From the NCBI GenBank assembly GCA_900544875.1, contig UQWS01000001.1, forward strand, positions 124,001 through 188,000: a DNA stretch of 64,000 nt, in the 5' to 3' direction. The notes beneath the pieces were generated by a model that made no database searches, was not told the DNA's origin, and saw only the letters and a program-made list of their open reading frames with translations. A program made the translations under genes and the position numbers. Within the stretch, counting starts at the first letter, position 1. The number at the start of each line of letters is the position of its first letter. Below, in pieces: positions 16,977 to 25,821 of the stretch. The DNA comes from an uncultured Collinsella sp. (GTDB taxonomy: Bacteria; Actinomycetota; Coriobacteriia; Coriobacteriales; Coriobacteriaceae).

Positions 16977-19900
16977 CTAGAGGTTGTAGGTGACCACCTG
17001 GGACTCGGCGGGGTTGGAGGGATCGGACTGCTCCACGCGGACGAACTTGACCGTCACCGTCTTAAAGCCCGCCTTGTGCAGAACATCCGAATAGACGCGC
17101 GCCTGCAGGGCGTGCTTCTCGAACAGCTGGTCGGGTGTCTCATCCGGCGTGCCACCCGTCTTGTAGTCGATGGCCAGTGCGCGTGACGGATCGGCCGGGT
17201 CGGTCGCCAGTGCATCGATGGCGCCCTCGGCATATGCACCGTAGCGGGCAATGTCCTTGTCCTCGCAGCCCAGCGAAAAGAACGGCACCTCGGCGCGAAC
17301 GCACGGCCAGGCAAGCAGCTCGGCACGGACCGCCGACTTGAGCCAGCGGTCCAGGGCAACGTCGAAGCGCTCGCGCTGCTCCGGCGTCAGGCGCCACAGA
17401 CGCGCCAGCGCATCGGCACGCGCGGCGGGCAGCTCATCGGCACCCATCTCGATCAGCCACTGGCAGGCGGCATGGAACGCCGAGCCCAGCGCCATGGGGT
17501 TGCCGGCGGGCTCGACAGCAGCCACGTCCGCATCCGTCATCTCGGAACCATCCGACTCCGCATCATCGCCGGCCTCGTCCATGGGCACGTGTGCCTCGGC
17601 GGCACGGTCCTCGGACTCGGCATGCAGCGCCGCGGCAATTGACGAGTAGCTGTACGAATCGCGCGCCGGATACGGGCAGGTGCCCATGCGCACGCCCACC
17701 GCCTGGGGATACACGAGCTCAAACGCATCGGGCTCGGGGTCGGCAGGACCGGGAACGGCGGCGCGGGCATCCGCACCGGCACCCTCCGGCTCCGCATCGC
17801 CGCGGACAAGCCTGCCTTCGGCATCAAGCGAAGCATTGGCCTCAAACGACTGCTCGCCAAAAGCAAAGTCAGCCAGCGAGATGAGCTCGTAGTCGCCCGG
17901 CTGGGAGTTGTCGAACACCAAACGGTCGGCATCGAGCTGCGGCATGTCCAGGCCGTCCGTCGGCAGAATACGACGCAGCACGTCGTAGGTCAGATCGGTC
18001 TCGACATCGAAGGTCGGCGCGCACAGCTTGCCGCGGCTCACGCCGGCATCCATCGCCAGAATGACCAGCTCGCGCGCTCGCGTCATGGCGACATAAAGCA
18101 GACGAGCCCGCTCCTCGAGCGAAAGCTGCAGGTCGTCGTTGCGCAAGTGAGCAAATGCCTCGGCGGGAGAACCCGTCGCGCAGACATCCTCCATGAGCTC
18201 TGGCGGCAGCCACAGCGACGTGCCCTTGCCCTTAAACGCGTGCTCAAACTGCTTTTTGACGTCATCGCCCTTTACGAACGTGCCGTCCGCGAGTTTAACG
18301 CCGTCGAAGCGTGCAGGCAGTGCCACGACCTGCGCTCCGCCCTCGACGCGACCCATCTGTGCCGCACCGGACGATTTGCGCACGCCAAAGCACTCCGCAA
18401 CCGCCACGACCGGATACTCCAGGCCCTTGGACGCATGCACGGTCATGATGCGTACCGCGCCGTCACCCTCCTCGTTGAGCGCGCCCGGGGCTTCCTTGCC
18501 CGCCAGGAAGCGGTCAAAGGCCAGCGCAATGGAGCGCGGCGAGTTACCGAACTCGGCCTCGGCCTCAACCACAGCATCGAGCGCCTTGAGCACGTTGGCG
18601 GCAATGGCCTTGCCCTCGGGACCACGCTGTGCCAGACGCACAAACCAGCCCGAAGCGTTGACCACGTCGCGCGCGATCGCCGCGAACGAATCGCGGCCCA
18701 CACGACGAAGCGCATAGCATAGCACCTCGCGGGCGCGCGTCACGAGCGGCAGGCTCTGCAAGCCCGGCACATCGGAATCGCTCATGATGCCCGCGTCGAT
18801 GTTGCGGCGCGAGGTCTCCCCCGTCTGGTCGTCCAGCTTGGTCGCCAGCGCCAGGAACTCCTGGGCGCCGAGCGCAAACATCGGCGAGGCCAGCAGCGGC
18901 ATAAGGCCCTGCGCCGTATCGGCCGGATTGGCGAGCGCGCAGACTAGGGCGCGCACCGTCTGCACCTCGGCTGCCTGGGCAAAGACCGAGCCACCCGCGA
19001 TCACGCAGTCGAGTCCTTGGTCGCGGAAAGCCTGGGCATAGACGTCGGCGTTGGTCATGCGGCCCAGCAGCAGCACCATGCCGCCCTGGGGCTGACCGGC
19101 ATCGGCAAGCGCGCGGAACCGCTCTGCGATCGCGCGGGCCTTGGCCTGTGTGCGCTCCTGCGTACTGCCGCCGGCAACAAAGAGGGCCTGACGACGCGAG
19201 ACGTCTGCCACCAGCGTGTCCTTGCGGCCGTCGCTCGCCTCAAGATCCAAAAAGCCCTGCATCAGGCCGCCGTCGTCGCCGTCGAAGACGCGAGCCACAT
19301 AGCGTAGCACCTCGTCGTGGCTGCGGAAGTTGCGCACGAGCTTAACGAGCTCGCCAGCAGGGGCGTCGGCCGCGGCAGTCGCCTCGGGCGCGGCAGACGA
19401 GCCCACCTTGCGCTCCTGGCGACGGAACACCTCGACCTCCGCCCCGCGGAAGCGGTAGATCGACTGCTGTGCATCGCCTACGGTACACAACGCGCGCTCC
19501 CCCGCACCCGTCAGGTAACGGATCAGGTCGACCTGCATCTGATCGGTATCCTGGAACTCATCGATCATGACCATCTTAAAGCGACCCTCGTATGCCGCTC
19601 GGATGGCCGGGTAATCGCGCAGGGCCTCGTAGGCCATGCGCAGCAGATCGTTGTTGTCGAGGGCAGACTGGCCGGCCTTGAGCGCGCGGTACTCAGCCTC
19701 TACAGCACGGGCAAGCCCCACCAGTGCCTCGAGCGCGGGACCGCCGCAGGCCAGCACGATATTGATAAACGCATCGGCGGCCTCTGCCTTGAGTAGCTCC
19801 ACCTGCTCCTTAGGGAATGCCTTGCTCGCGCGCGGCATGGTGCACGACATCATGAGTCGCGCCGCATCGGCCATGGTCTTGCCGCTCGCCTCGAACGCGT

Positions 19901-20600
19901 CGATGGCATCGAGCGCCGTCTGCGCTTTTTCGGTCGCGGCCTTGCTTGCGCCCAACGCCGATCGATAGGCATCGGCAAGGGCCGAGGTGTCGGCCTGGCC
20001 GCGCGCCACGCGCACGTCGTCCATACCGCCCGGCAGCTGGCTCGAGAGCTCCAGCAGGTCGCGCACCAGACCCTTGATGGTCGTGCCGGCGCCAAAGGGA
20101 CCGCCCTCGCCCGCCATGGGATACCAGGCGTAGAGGGCCTTGAGCGATGCCGCGAGCTCGGGGGCGGCATCGGGCGCCGTCGCGCGGGCCAGCACATGCT
20201 CAACAGCCTGATCCATAAGCTCATCGGTATCGGTAAGCACCGTGAACTCGGGATCGATGCCCAGCTCCAACGCATGCGCGCGCAGGATGCGCGAACACAT
20301 ACCGTGAATGGTCGAGATCCAAGCGTCGTCGACGGTCAGGGCCTCCTCGTCCATACCCTCTTCGATAAGCGCGCGACGCACGCGGTCGCGAATCTCGGCC
20401 GCGGCATCTTTGGTAAAGGTAATGGCGAGCACCTGATCCAGATGCTCGACAAACGGACCGGATTCGGGCGAGAGCGCGTAGACGATGCGGCGCGTGAGGG
20501 TAAAGGTCTTGCCCGAACCGGCGCCCGCCGAGACAAACAGCGGACGGTCGAGCGTTTTGACGACTTGCAGTTGTTGCGGCATCAAAGTCGAAAGATCCAT
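16977..20600 (-). CDS. addA: ATP-dependent helicase/nuclease subunit A (AddA)
   Basis: A 1207-residue UvrD-like helicase fused to a RecB-type nuclease; with AddB it processes double-strand ends for recombination. Walker A is SAGAGSGKTFTLTRR and motif II lies in MVMIDEFQDTD. The helicase C region includes IMTVHASKGLEYPVV and YVAMTRARELV. The C-terminal PD-(D/E)XK nuclease has LAIDYKTGG. An acidic, low-complexity stretch lies before the nuclease domain. It starts three bases after the addB stop, so the two are co-transcribed. Confidence 0.93.
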   Translation of the reverse strand: MDLSTLMPQQLQVVKTLDRPLFVSAGAGSGKTFTLTRRIVYALSPESGPFVEHLDQVLAITFTKDAAAEIRDRVRRALIEEGMDEEALTVDDAWISTIHGMCSRILRAHALELGIDPEFTVLTDTDELMDQAVEHVLARATAPDAAPELAASLKALYAWYPMAGEGGPFGAGTTIKGLVRDLLELSSQLPGGMDDVRVARGQADTSALADAYRSALGASKAATEKAQTALDAIDAFEASGKTMADAARLMMSCTMPRASKAFPKEQVELLKAEAADAFINIVLACGGPALEALVGLARAVEAEYRALKAGQSALDNNDLLRMAYEALRDYPAIRAAYEGRFKMVMIDEFQDTDQMQVDLIRYLTGAGERALCTVGDAQQSIYRFRGAEVEVFRRQERKVGSSAAPEATAAADAPAGELVKLVRNFRSHDEVLRYVARVFDGDDGGLMQGFLDLEASDGRKDTLVADVSRRQALFVAGGSTQERTQAKARAIAERFRALADAGQPQGGMVLLLGRMTNADVYAQAFRDQGLDCVIAGGSVFAQAAEVQTVRALVCALANPADTAQGLMPLLASPMFALGAQEFLALATKLDDQTGETSRRNIDAGIMSDSDVPGLQSLPLVTRAREVLCYALRRVGRDSFAAIARDVVNASGWFVRLAQRGPEGKAIAANVLKALDAVVEAEAEFGNSPRSIALAFDRFLAGKEAPGALNEEGDGAVRIMTVHASKGLEYPVVAVAECFGVRKSSGAAQMGRVEGGAQVVALPARFDGVKLADGTFVKGDDVKKQFEHAFKGKGTSLWLPPELMEDVCATGSPAEAFAHLRNDDLQLSLEERARLLYVAMTRARELVILAMDAGVSRGKLCAPTFDVETDLTYDVLRRILPTDGLDMPQLDADRLVFDNSQPGDYELISLADFAFGEQSFEANASLDAEGRLVRGDAEPEGAGADARAAVPGPADPEPDAFELVYPQAVGVRMGTCPYPARDSYSYSSIAAALHAESEDRAAEAHVPMDEAGDDAESDGSEMTDADVAAVEPAGNPMALGSAFHAACQWLIEMGADELPAARADALARLWRLTPEQRERFDVALDRWLKSAVRAELLAWPCVRAEVPFFSLGCEDKDIARYGAYAEGAIDALATDPADPSRALAIDYKTGGTPDETPDQLFEKHALQARVYSDVLHKAGFKTVTVKFVRVEQSDPSNPAESQVVTYNL

Positions 20601-20603
20601 GGT

Positions 20604-23600
20604 CTACACGTCCCTCCTTACAAACGTTCCTTCGTGGTTATACGAGCAGCGCGCATGCGCGGCCTGAGCCGACGTCGGGTCGACGGCGGCAACGTCGCCT
20701 GCCTCGAGTTCGTGCAGGCGCTCGGCGATGCCGGCCTCCACGCGATCGAGCAGGGCGTCGAAGTCCATGCTGCCACCCTCGCCGGGAAAGCCCTTCTTAA
20801 GCCCCGGGATGCGGCCGTCACCACGCTCCTCCTCGAGCAGCTCGGCACTCGCGGCGCCGCGCAGCGCCGGTTTGCCGCCCTTGGTCGAAAAATAGAGCGC
20901 CGCACGGGCATCCAGATCCAGCGCCCGGCGCATGGCCTGCGCATAGATAAGCGTCTGGGTATGGGGCGGCAGCCACCGCGGGTCGTCGATGGCGGCCTCG
21001 CCCGATTCCTCGTCGCGCACCGTGGGGTCGGCGAGTTTAAACTCCTCAACGCCCGTGCGATGCTTGTAGTCGATTACCACGGCGCGATTCTCGGCATCCA
21101 CATCCACGCGGTCGATGCGCCCGCCGAGCGGCCAACCGGCATACTCGACCTGGAGCTCGTTGAACGCAAACTCCAGGTAGCGCGGAGCAAAGGGGGTGAG
21201 CGCCTCGGACTCGTAGGCAAGCACGCCCTCCAGCTGCGGCAAGATCTCAGCCACCTGGCGCTCCTCCACTGGAGAGAGCGGCACCAGCGGGCCCTCGGTA
21301 CCGCGCTTGCCCGCATGCTCGGCCAGGGTCTCGGCAAAGACCTCGCGCAACAGCCCCTGCGCGCGCGGCAGATTCATGGGCGTCACGCGCTCCATGCCCT
21401 CCTGCGGAAGACGTGCATGCAAGTGCTCCAGCACGTCATGGACAAAGTTGCCCTTCTCCATGTTGCCAAAGCCCGCATCGATGGACTGAGGTTTGACGCG
21501 ATACGAGACGAACCAGCACAGCGGGCAGGTGGAATAGGCCTCGATCTGCGAGGCGGACGTCAGGCGCGGCACGAGCGGCGCGCCCTCGCCCTCGCCATCG
21601 CGACGGCGCAGGACCAAATACGGCACGGCCTCGGCACTCAGATGCTGAGGGGCTTCACAGGTCACGCGCTCGCGCTTGAGACCTTCGCCTGCCGCGGGAT
21701 CGAAGTCCCTTACGATATCGCCCTCACCCACGCACTTCGCCTTGTCGGCGTCAGCGGCCTTAGCGTCACCAGTGGCCTTAGCATCGTCAGCGGCCTTAGC
21801 ATCGTCAGCGGCCCTAGCATCGTCAGCGGCCTTGTCGGCGTCAGCGGCCTCGGCGTGCGCCCGCAGCTCGGTCCACACGGCAGCCGGATAGCACTCGCGC
21901 GCCTGGCGATCGTGCGTCACGCGGGCGAGCGCAACCGGACCACGCGACGCTTGCATCGCACGGCCAAAGCGCACGCGCAGCAGGGCCGCAGGCTCAAGCG
22001 TCACGCCCTCGCGACCAAGGCTCGCCGTCAGCGTAGCCAGCGGTCCCTCCTCGTGCGAGAGCGGATAGCTGTCCAGATCGACATCGGCAAACAGCACAGC
22101 ATCGTAGCTGCCGGGGCGCAGAGCCGCCGCATCGGCAAGCGAAGCAAAACGAACCTGAGCACGTGGCGCACGGTCAACCTCGTAGGTCTCGTAATCGTAG
22201 GCGGTACTACGCTTGTCCACCTTGGTGCGAATGCCATCGAGCACGGGCACGATCGCGGCCTGCGACACGTCGAGCGCGCGGGCGCCATTCATAAGGATGC
22301 CGATGACGTGGCGCAGCAGGGCCACCTCCGCTTGGCGACGGGCTTGGCCATCCAAGCTGCCCAGCGAGCGATCGGGCAACGCCTCGGCAACGGCAAGCAT
22401 GGCCTTGAGCGCCGTCACGGGCTTGTCACGCCACAGCGCCTGGAACACGTCCGAGACCACGCACAGCACGTTCTTAAACCAGTTCTCGTCGCTCGCCGCC
22501 TTGCGCGCGCCCCTCACCTGGCCTTGGACGCTCTGCAGCAGGCTCTTAACGCCCGCGGTAGTCTTGCTGCGCGAGAGACGCATATTCTTATCGAAGGTAC
22601 GGGCATTGACGGCATCAGCGCCCGAAAGCGGACTGTAAATCCAGTCGGTAAGCTCCGGCGCGGGCCACCACTCGGTCTTTGACGCCATGCCCTCATCGGC
22701 GGCTTTCATACGCTCGATCAGGTTGGCGAGCGCCGTAAACTGCCTACCTGCGATGGACTGGGAAAACGCCGTGAACTCAGTCGTCTCGGCCGCAATGTGA
22801 CGCGCCGCCAAACGGGCAGCGAGTTCGCCGAACAGCTGGGGTGCCCGGGCAGAAACAACGAGCACGCGTACGGGGTCGGCGGGCGTTGCAGCAGCCTTAT
22901 CGTCCTTGGACTCCTTGTGCGTTTTCGCCAACTTATCGATGGCGTCCGCATAAGCATGGGCACGGGCATGGGGGCCGGCGACCTCAATAAAGGCAGGCTG
23001 AGCGGCGGTCCCGCAAGCGGCATCAGACGCGACGGCGTCCTCCCTCAGCGGCGCGGCCTCGAACAGCACACCGCGGGCATCAAATGCCGCGGCAAGCTCC
23101 TCGCGCATCGCCGCCTGCTCGCAGGCAAGCAGTACGACGACCTCTCCCCCATTGTTCGCCACGGCAGACAGCAGCTCGAGCAGGCCGTGCGTAAACGACG
23201 TGATACCGCGCACGCATACGGCGCGGGTGCACGCCGGCAGGTTATCGGCCAGGGCATCGGCCATAATGTCAGCCGCCTCGCAGGGCTCGACCATATCTCG
23301 ACGGTCCAAACCGCGCGCATAGGCGCACAAAAGTTCAAACACGCGAGCCTCGGCGTCGCTTTTGGGCTTGGGCTTGCAAACGTTGTCGCAGCAACGCTCG
23401 GTGCCTGTCCCTGCCACACCCGGCAGCACATCGCGAGCCATACGCGCGAGCATACGCACCGTGCCCTGGCTGCGCGAAAGCGGCTGCAGGTCGGCGTCGT
23501 CGAGGCGCGCTACCATGTCCGAAAACAGCATCTGGCGCTGCAGGTTGTCGACGAAACCGCGCCCGTCGCCCAAAAGCTCCCAAAGCGAGCGAAGCCACGA

Positions 23601-23792
23601 TGTAGGCGTCTTGTAGTCAATACCCAGCGAAACGCCGGCTTCCGCCGCATCATGACGGCACAGGTCGAGCTCAGCAAACGTTGGCGCCAGCAGCACGGCA
23701 CGCCCGTGGCGGGCAATAAGGTCGGCAAGCAGCGCCGCCTCGGCATCGCTCAAATCCGCGCCGGCGTTGGTGGTATAGATTCGAACAGGCAT
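20604..23792 (-). CDS. addB: AddB-like exonuclease subunit
   Basis: A 1062-residue partner of AddA. The C-terminal PD-(D/E)XK nuclease shows AVVIDYKHRTG. Cysteines in STCPLCWF (near residue 755) and ARCSYN at the end could form the AddB-type iron-sulfur staple. The N-terminal helicase-like half has no recognisable Walker A: after MPVRIYTTNAGADLSD it reads AVLLAPTFAELDL, as in RexB-like subunits. A run of near-identical DAKAAD units encoded by an 18 bp tandem repeat lies just before the nuclease half. Identity is clear from synteny with addA; the function is inferred from the family. Confidence 0.85.
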   Translation of the reverse strand: MPVRIYTTNAGADLSDAEAALLADLIARHGRAVLLAPTFAELDLCRHDAAEAGVSLGIDYKTPTSWLRSLWELLGDGRGFVDNLQRQMLFSDMVARLDDADLQPLSRSQGTVRMLARMARDVLPGVAGTGTERCCDNVCKPKPKSDAEARVFELLCAYARGLDRRDMVEPCEAADIMADALADNLPACTRAVCVRGITSFTHGLLELLSAVANNGGEVVVLLACEQAAMREELAAAFDARGVLFEAAPLREDAVASDAACGTAAQPAFIEVAGPHARAHAYADAIDKLAKTHKESKDDKAAATPADPVRVLVVSARAPQLFGELAARLAARHIAAETTEFTAFSQSIAGRQFTALANLIERMKAADEGMASKTEWWPAPELTDWIYSPLSGADAVNARTFDKNMRLSRSKTTAGVKSLLQSVQGQVRGARKAASDENWFKNVLCVVSDVFQALWRDKPVTALKAMLAVAEALPDRSLGSLDGQARRQAEVALLRHVIGILMNGARALDVSQAAIVPVLDGIRTKVDKRSTAYDYETYEVDRAPRAQVRFASLADAAALRPGSYDAVLFADVDLDSYPLSHEEGPLATLTASLGREGVTLEPAALLRVRFGRAMQASRGPVALARVTHDRQARECYPAAVWTELRAHAEAADADKAADDARAADDAKAADDAKATGDAKAADADKAKCVGEGDIVRDFDPAAGEGLKRERVTCEAPQHLSAEAVPYLVLRRRDGEGEGAPLVPRLTSASQIEAYSTCPLCWFVSYRVKPQSIDAGFGNMEKGNFVHDVLEHLHARLPQEGMERVTPMNLPRAQGLLREVFAETLAEHAGKRGTEGPLVPLSPVEERQVAEILPQLEGVLAYESEALTPFAPRYLEFAFNELQVEYAGWPLGGRIDRVDVDAENRAVVIDYKHRTGVEEFKLADPTVRDEESGEAAIDDPRWLPPHTQTLIYAQAMRRALDLDARAALYFSTKGGKPALRGAASAELLEEERGDGRIPGLKKGFPGEGGSMDFDALLDRVEAGIAERLHELEAGDVAAVDPTSAQAAHARCSYNHEGTFVRRDV
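21741..21848. repeat. 18 bp tandem repeat inside addB
   Basis: Six consecutive 18 bp units of the type CTTAGCATCGTCAGCGGC, two of them identical, encode an Ala/Asp/Lys-rich linker (DAKAAD repeats). Eighteen is a multiple of three, so copy-number changes would keep the frame. Confidence 0.85.
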
Positions 23793-23885
23793 GGTCCTCC
23801 ACTCAAACCGTTCGCAATATTCAATGTTTCCATCCTACCCGCCCGCGCGGACAGATTTGCCCCACGCCAACAGATTTGACCCCTT

Positions 23886-23952
23886 GGAGACGGAGGAAAA
23901 TGGATCACCGAGGAGGTCAGTCTAACCCAGCGATCCGTTTTCCTCCGTCCCC
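23886..23952. repeat. Imperfect inverted repeat with GGGGAC-type ends
   Basis: Two 21 bp arms (23886-23906 and 23932-23952; 19 of 21 match) contain GACGGAGGAAAA and its complement around a 25-base centre. A single related arm occurs near 41942 (GGGGACGGAGAAAAAACGG). It lies between the addB start and the TrpR-like gene stop. Confidence 0.75.
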
Positions 23953-23960
23953 AAAGGATC

Positions 23961-23986
23961 AAAAAACCGCCCCCGAAGGGACGGTT
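23961..23986 (-). terminator. Terminator of the TrpR-like gene
   Basis: Minus-strand AACCGTCCC, TTCG loop, GGGGCGGTT, then TTTTTG; 28 bp after the stop codon. Confidence 0.8.
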
Positions 23987-24013
23987 CTGCGCAATTCGTT
24001 TGTTGCCGCTGGC

Positions 24014-24313
24014 CTACTCGCCATCCTCCAGTTTGATGAGGATCTTGCGATAGCCGCCGTACTCGCCGTTGAGTGCCTTTGAAACGCGGCTCACCGTAGT
24101 GGACGAAGCGCCGGTGCGGGCCTGAACCTCAACATAAGGCTCGCCCTCATCCAGATAACGCGCAACCTGCAGACGTTGCGAAAGATCGCAGATCTCGCGC
24201 GGCGTGCAGATATCGGTTAAAAACGCCTGGATATCCTTCTCGTCATCCAAAAGACTAAATGCGTGGACTAGCTGCTTGACATCAGGCTTGTCAAACATGT
24301 TCTCGATATTCAT
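24014..24313 (-). CDS. TrpR-like protein of the YerC/YecD family
   Basis: A 99-residue helix-turn-helix protein. FLTDICTPREICDLSQRLQVARYL followed by VQARTGASSTTVSRVSKAL is the family signature. The relatives are related to the Trp repressor but usually do not sit beside trp genes; their ligand and targets are poorly known. Nothing nearby suggests tryptophan metabolism. It has its own terminator and faces a divergent membrane-protein gene across a 324 bp gap. Confidence 0.85.
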   Translation of the reverse strand: MNIENMFDKPDVKQLVHAFSLLDDEKDIQAFLTDICTPREICDLSQRLQVARYLDEGEPYVEVQARTGASSTTVSRVSKALNGEYGGYRKILIKLEDGE

Positions 24314-24637
24314 CGATCACCGCCAAACCCGCCAAAAGGCATCGAAGTTGATACTGACATCGGGCATCGTTCGCCCGTTCTATGCAATAGGGCAACGCCT
24401 GTGGCTTTTGCCCGTAGCAGTGTAGCACACCACCAAACTAAAGCGACAAGACTCTCTGTCAGCGGCGCGTTTTTCAGGACGAACGCCGTTTAGAAACCGA
24501 ATGCGCACGTAAGCTCCACGAATATTTGAGACAATGGGCGTCCAAACACCGCGGCGCACTCGCGCAACCATCCAGGTCGCCGCCGCAAGCCGCTTCACGC
24601 GACGCCAGCAACCCCGGCGCAAGAAAGGATTCACGCC
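24314..24637. other. Intergenic region between divergent genes
   Basis: Holds the promoters of the TrpR-like gene (minus) and the YvlD-like gene (plus). A short hairpin GGGCAA...TTGCCC lies near 24390-24414. I found no gene, tRNA or riboswitch here. Confidence 0.5.
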
Positions 24638-25003
24638 ATGCGCTTTATGCTTAACTGGCTCTTCACCTCGATCGCCATCGCGATCGCCACGTTCCTTGTT
24701 CCCGGCATCCAGCCCTTCGGTTTTGCCGAGGCCTGGGTCTGTTTCGCCTTCGTGGGACTGTTCCTGAACATCGTCGATTCGCTCGTCAAACCGTTCCTGA
24801 CGGTCATCTCGCTGCCGCTCACCATCATTACCCTGGGCATTTTCCAGCTTGTCGTCAACAGCTTTATGCTTGAGCTCGCGAGTTACCTGTCGGTCAACCT
24901 GCTGGGCGTCGGCATCTCCATCGCAAGCTTTGGCTCGGCCTTTATGGGCAGCATCCTGGTGTCCATCATGCGCAGCATCCTCGATGGCGTCGCCGAGGGC
25001 TAG
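24638..25003 (+). CDS. YvlD/holin-4-like integral membrane protein
   Basis: A 121-residue protein with four hydrophobic spans and the family pattern: an NWLFTSIAI start, VGLFLNIVDSLVKPFLTVISLPLTI and ITLGIFQLVVNSFML. Members are annotated as phage holin family IV or YvlD, but most are chromosomal envelope proteins of unknown role and no phage gene is nearby. ATG follows AGAAAGG eight bases upstream. A strong terminator ends the unit, so it is probably monocistronic. Confidence 0.85.
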   Translation: MRFMLNWLFTSIAIAIATFLVPGIQPFGFAEAWVCFAFVGLFLNIVDSLVKPFLTVISLPLTIITLGIFQLVVNSFMLELASYLSVNLLGVGISIASFGSAFMGSILVSIMRSILDGVAEG

Positions 25004-25039
25004 AGCCGTTCGATTCGAACCGTCATATCGACCCAAAAC

Positions 25040-25077
25040 GAAGGCCGCCCATCGCAAAAATGGGCGGCCTTCTTATT
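25040..25077 (+). terminator. Terminator after the YvlD-like gene
   Basis: GAAGGCCGCCCAT and its perfect 13 bp complement around a seven-base loop, followed by TTATTTG. Confidence 0.85.
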
Positions 25078-25103
25078 TGCCAAGTCTCAAAGGGCGAGAG
25101 AAT

Positions 25104-25134
25104 CTGCCATTTCCACCCCGTCCCCAAATGGCAG
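25104..25134 (-). terminator. Possible terminator after the Rrf2 gene
   Basis: CTGCCATTT and AAATGGCAG form a 9 bp stem with a C-rich loop containing CCGTCCCC, just past the Rrf2 stop. There is no clear T-run, so the terminator call is weak. The loop resembles the GGGGAC repeats elsewhere in the window. Confidence 0.35.
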
Positions 25135-25139
25135 GTGGG

Positions 25140-25568
25140 CTAGATCACGTAGTCGTAGCCTTCGTTGGGAGCGACAAGTTGATCGAGCGTCACACCGTCG
25201 AGGTAGTCGTTGATAAGCTTGTCCAGGTTCTTCCACACGTCGAGCGTGGGGCACTCGTCAGAGCGCGAACAACCCTTGCAGTCGCCATCCAGGCAGGCGA
25301 CCGGCGCCAGGCTGCCCTCGGTCAGGCGCAAGATCTCGCCCACCGTGTACTGCTCGGGCGGGCGCGTGAGCACATAGCCGCCGCCCTTGCCGCGCATGCC
25401 CGAGAGCATGTTGGCGCGCACGAGCGTAGCCAGAATATTCTCGAGGTACTTCTCCGAAATCCCCTGGCGCGCCGCGATCTCTTTGAGCGGGATGCGACCG
25501 GCCGCCTGATGCTCGGCCAGGTCGACCATAACGCGCAGGGCATATCTGCCCTTTGTGGAAACCAACAT
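25140..25568 (-). CDS. Rrf2-family transcriptional regulator (IscR/CymR type)
   Basis: A 142-residue winged-helix regulator starting MLVSTKGRYALRVMVDLAEH, with KYLENILATLVRANMLSGMRGKGGGY as the recognition region. Four cysteines in CLDGDCKGCSRSDEC suggest iron-sulfur binding as in IscR, whereas CymR lacks them. It is transcribed away from cysK, so it probably controls cysteine or Fe-S supply, and the shared 250 bp region likely contains its operator. Sensing of iron-sulfur status or of O-acetylserine are both possible. Confidence 0.88.
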   Translation of the reverse strand: MLVSTKGRYALRVMVDLAEHQAAGRIPLKEIAARQGISEKYLENILATLVRANMLSGMRGKGGGYVLTRPPEQYTVGEILRLTEGSLAPVACLDGDCKGCSRSDECPTLDVWKNLDKLINDYLDGVTLDQLVAPNEGYDYVI

Positions 25569-25685
25569 ATATAGTGCTGCCTTTCGGTCTTTTAGTCCGT
25601 TGAAATTCTAGCCGAAAAATTGGCTTTGAAAATACCCGTTCCGGTCAAGATGGTTAATCAACTTGCAATAATCTCCTATTTCCTA

Positions 25686-25714
25686 TTGCATTACTAGGCT
25701 TTGGTGTCTACTAT
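25686..25714 (+). promoter_or_regulatory. Promoter of cysK
   Basis: TTGCAT, a 17 bp spacer and TACTAT. Downstream the leader carries a CAGCTAAAC / GTTTAGCTG inverted repeat (about 25725-25765) that could be an operator for the divergent Rrf2 protein. No T-box or other riboswitch features were seen. Confidence 0.55.
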
Positions 25715-25821
25715 GCTTCCCAACAGCTAAACGAACAACCTATAAGGTTTATGGGTTTAGCTGCTAGACACACCGTAAAACCACACGGTATCCAGTCATT
25801 TGAACACTTTGGAGGTTCATC

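Noticed and set aside
20196..22682. Open frame of 828 codons opposite addA and addB
   Set aside because: It spans two real genes on the other strand and lacks any family motif.
24638..25003. Phage holin, hinting at a prophage
   Set aside because: The family name is misleading; no other phage gene lies near and YvlD-like proteins are chromosomal.
25715..25821. Riboswitch or T-box in the cysK leader
   Set aside because: No T-box sequence, SAM-riboswitch motif or terminator/antiterminator pair; only a short inverted repeat.
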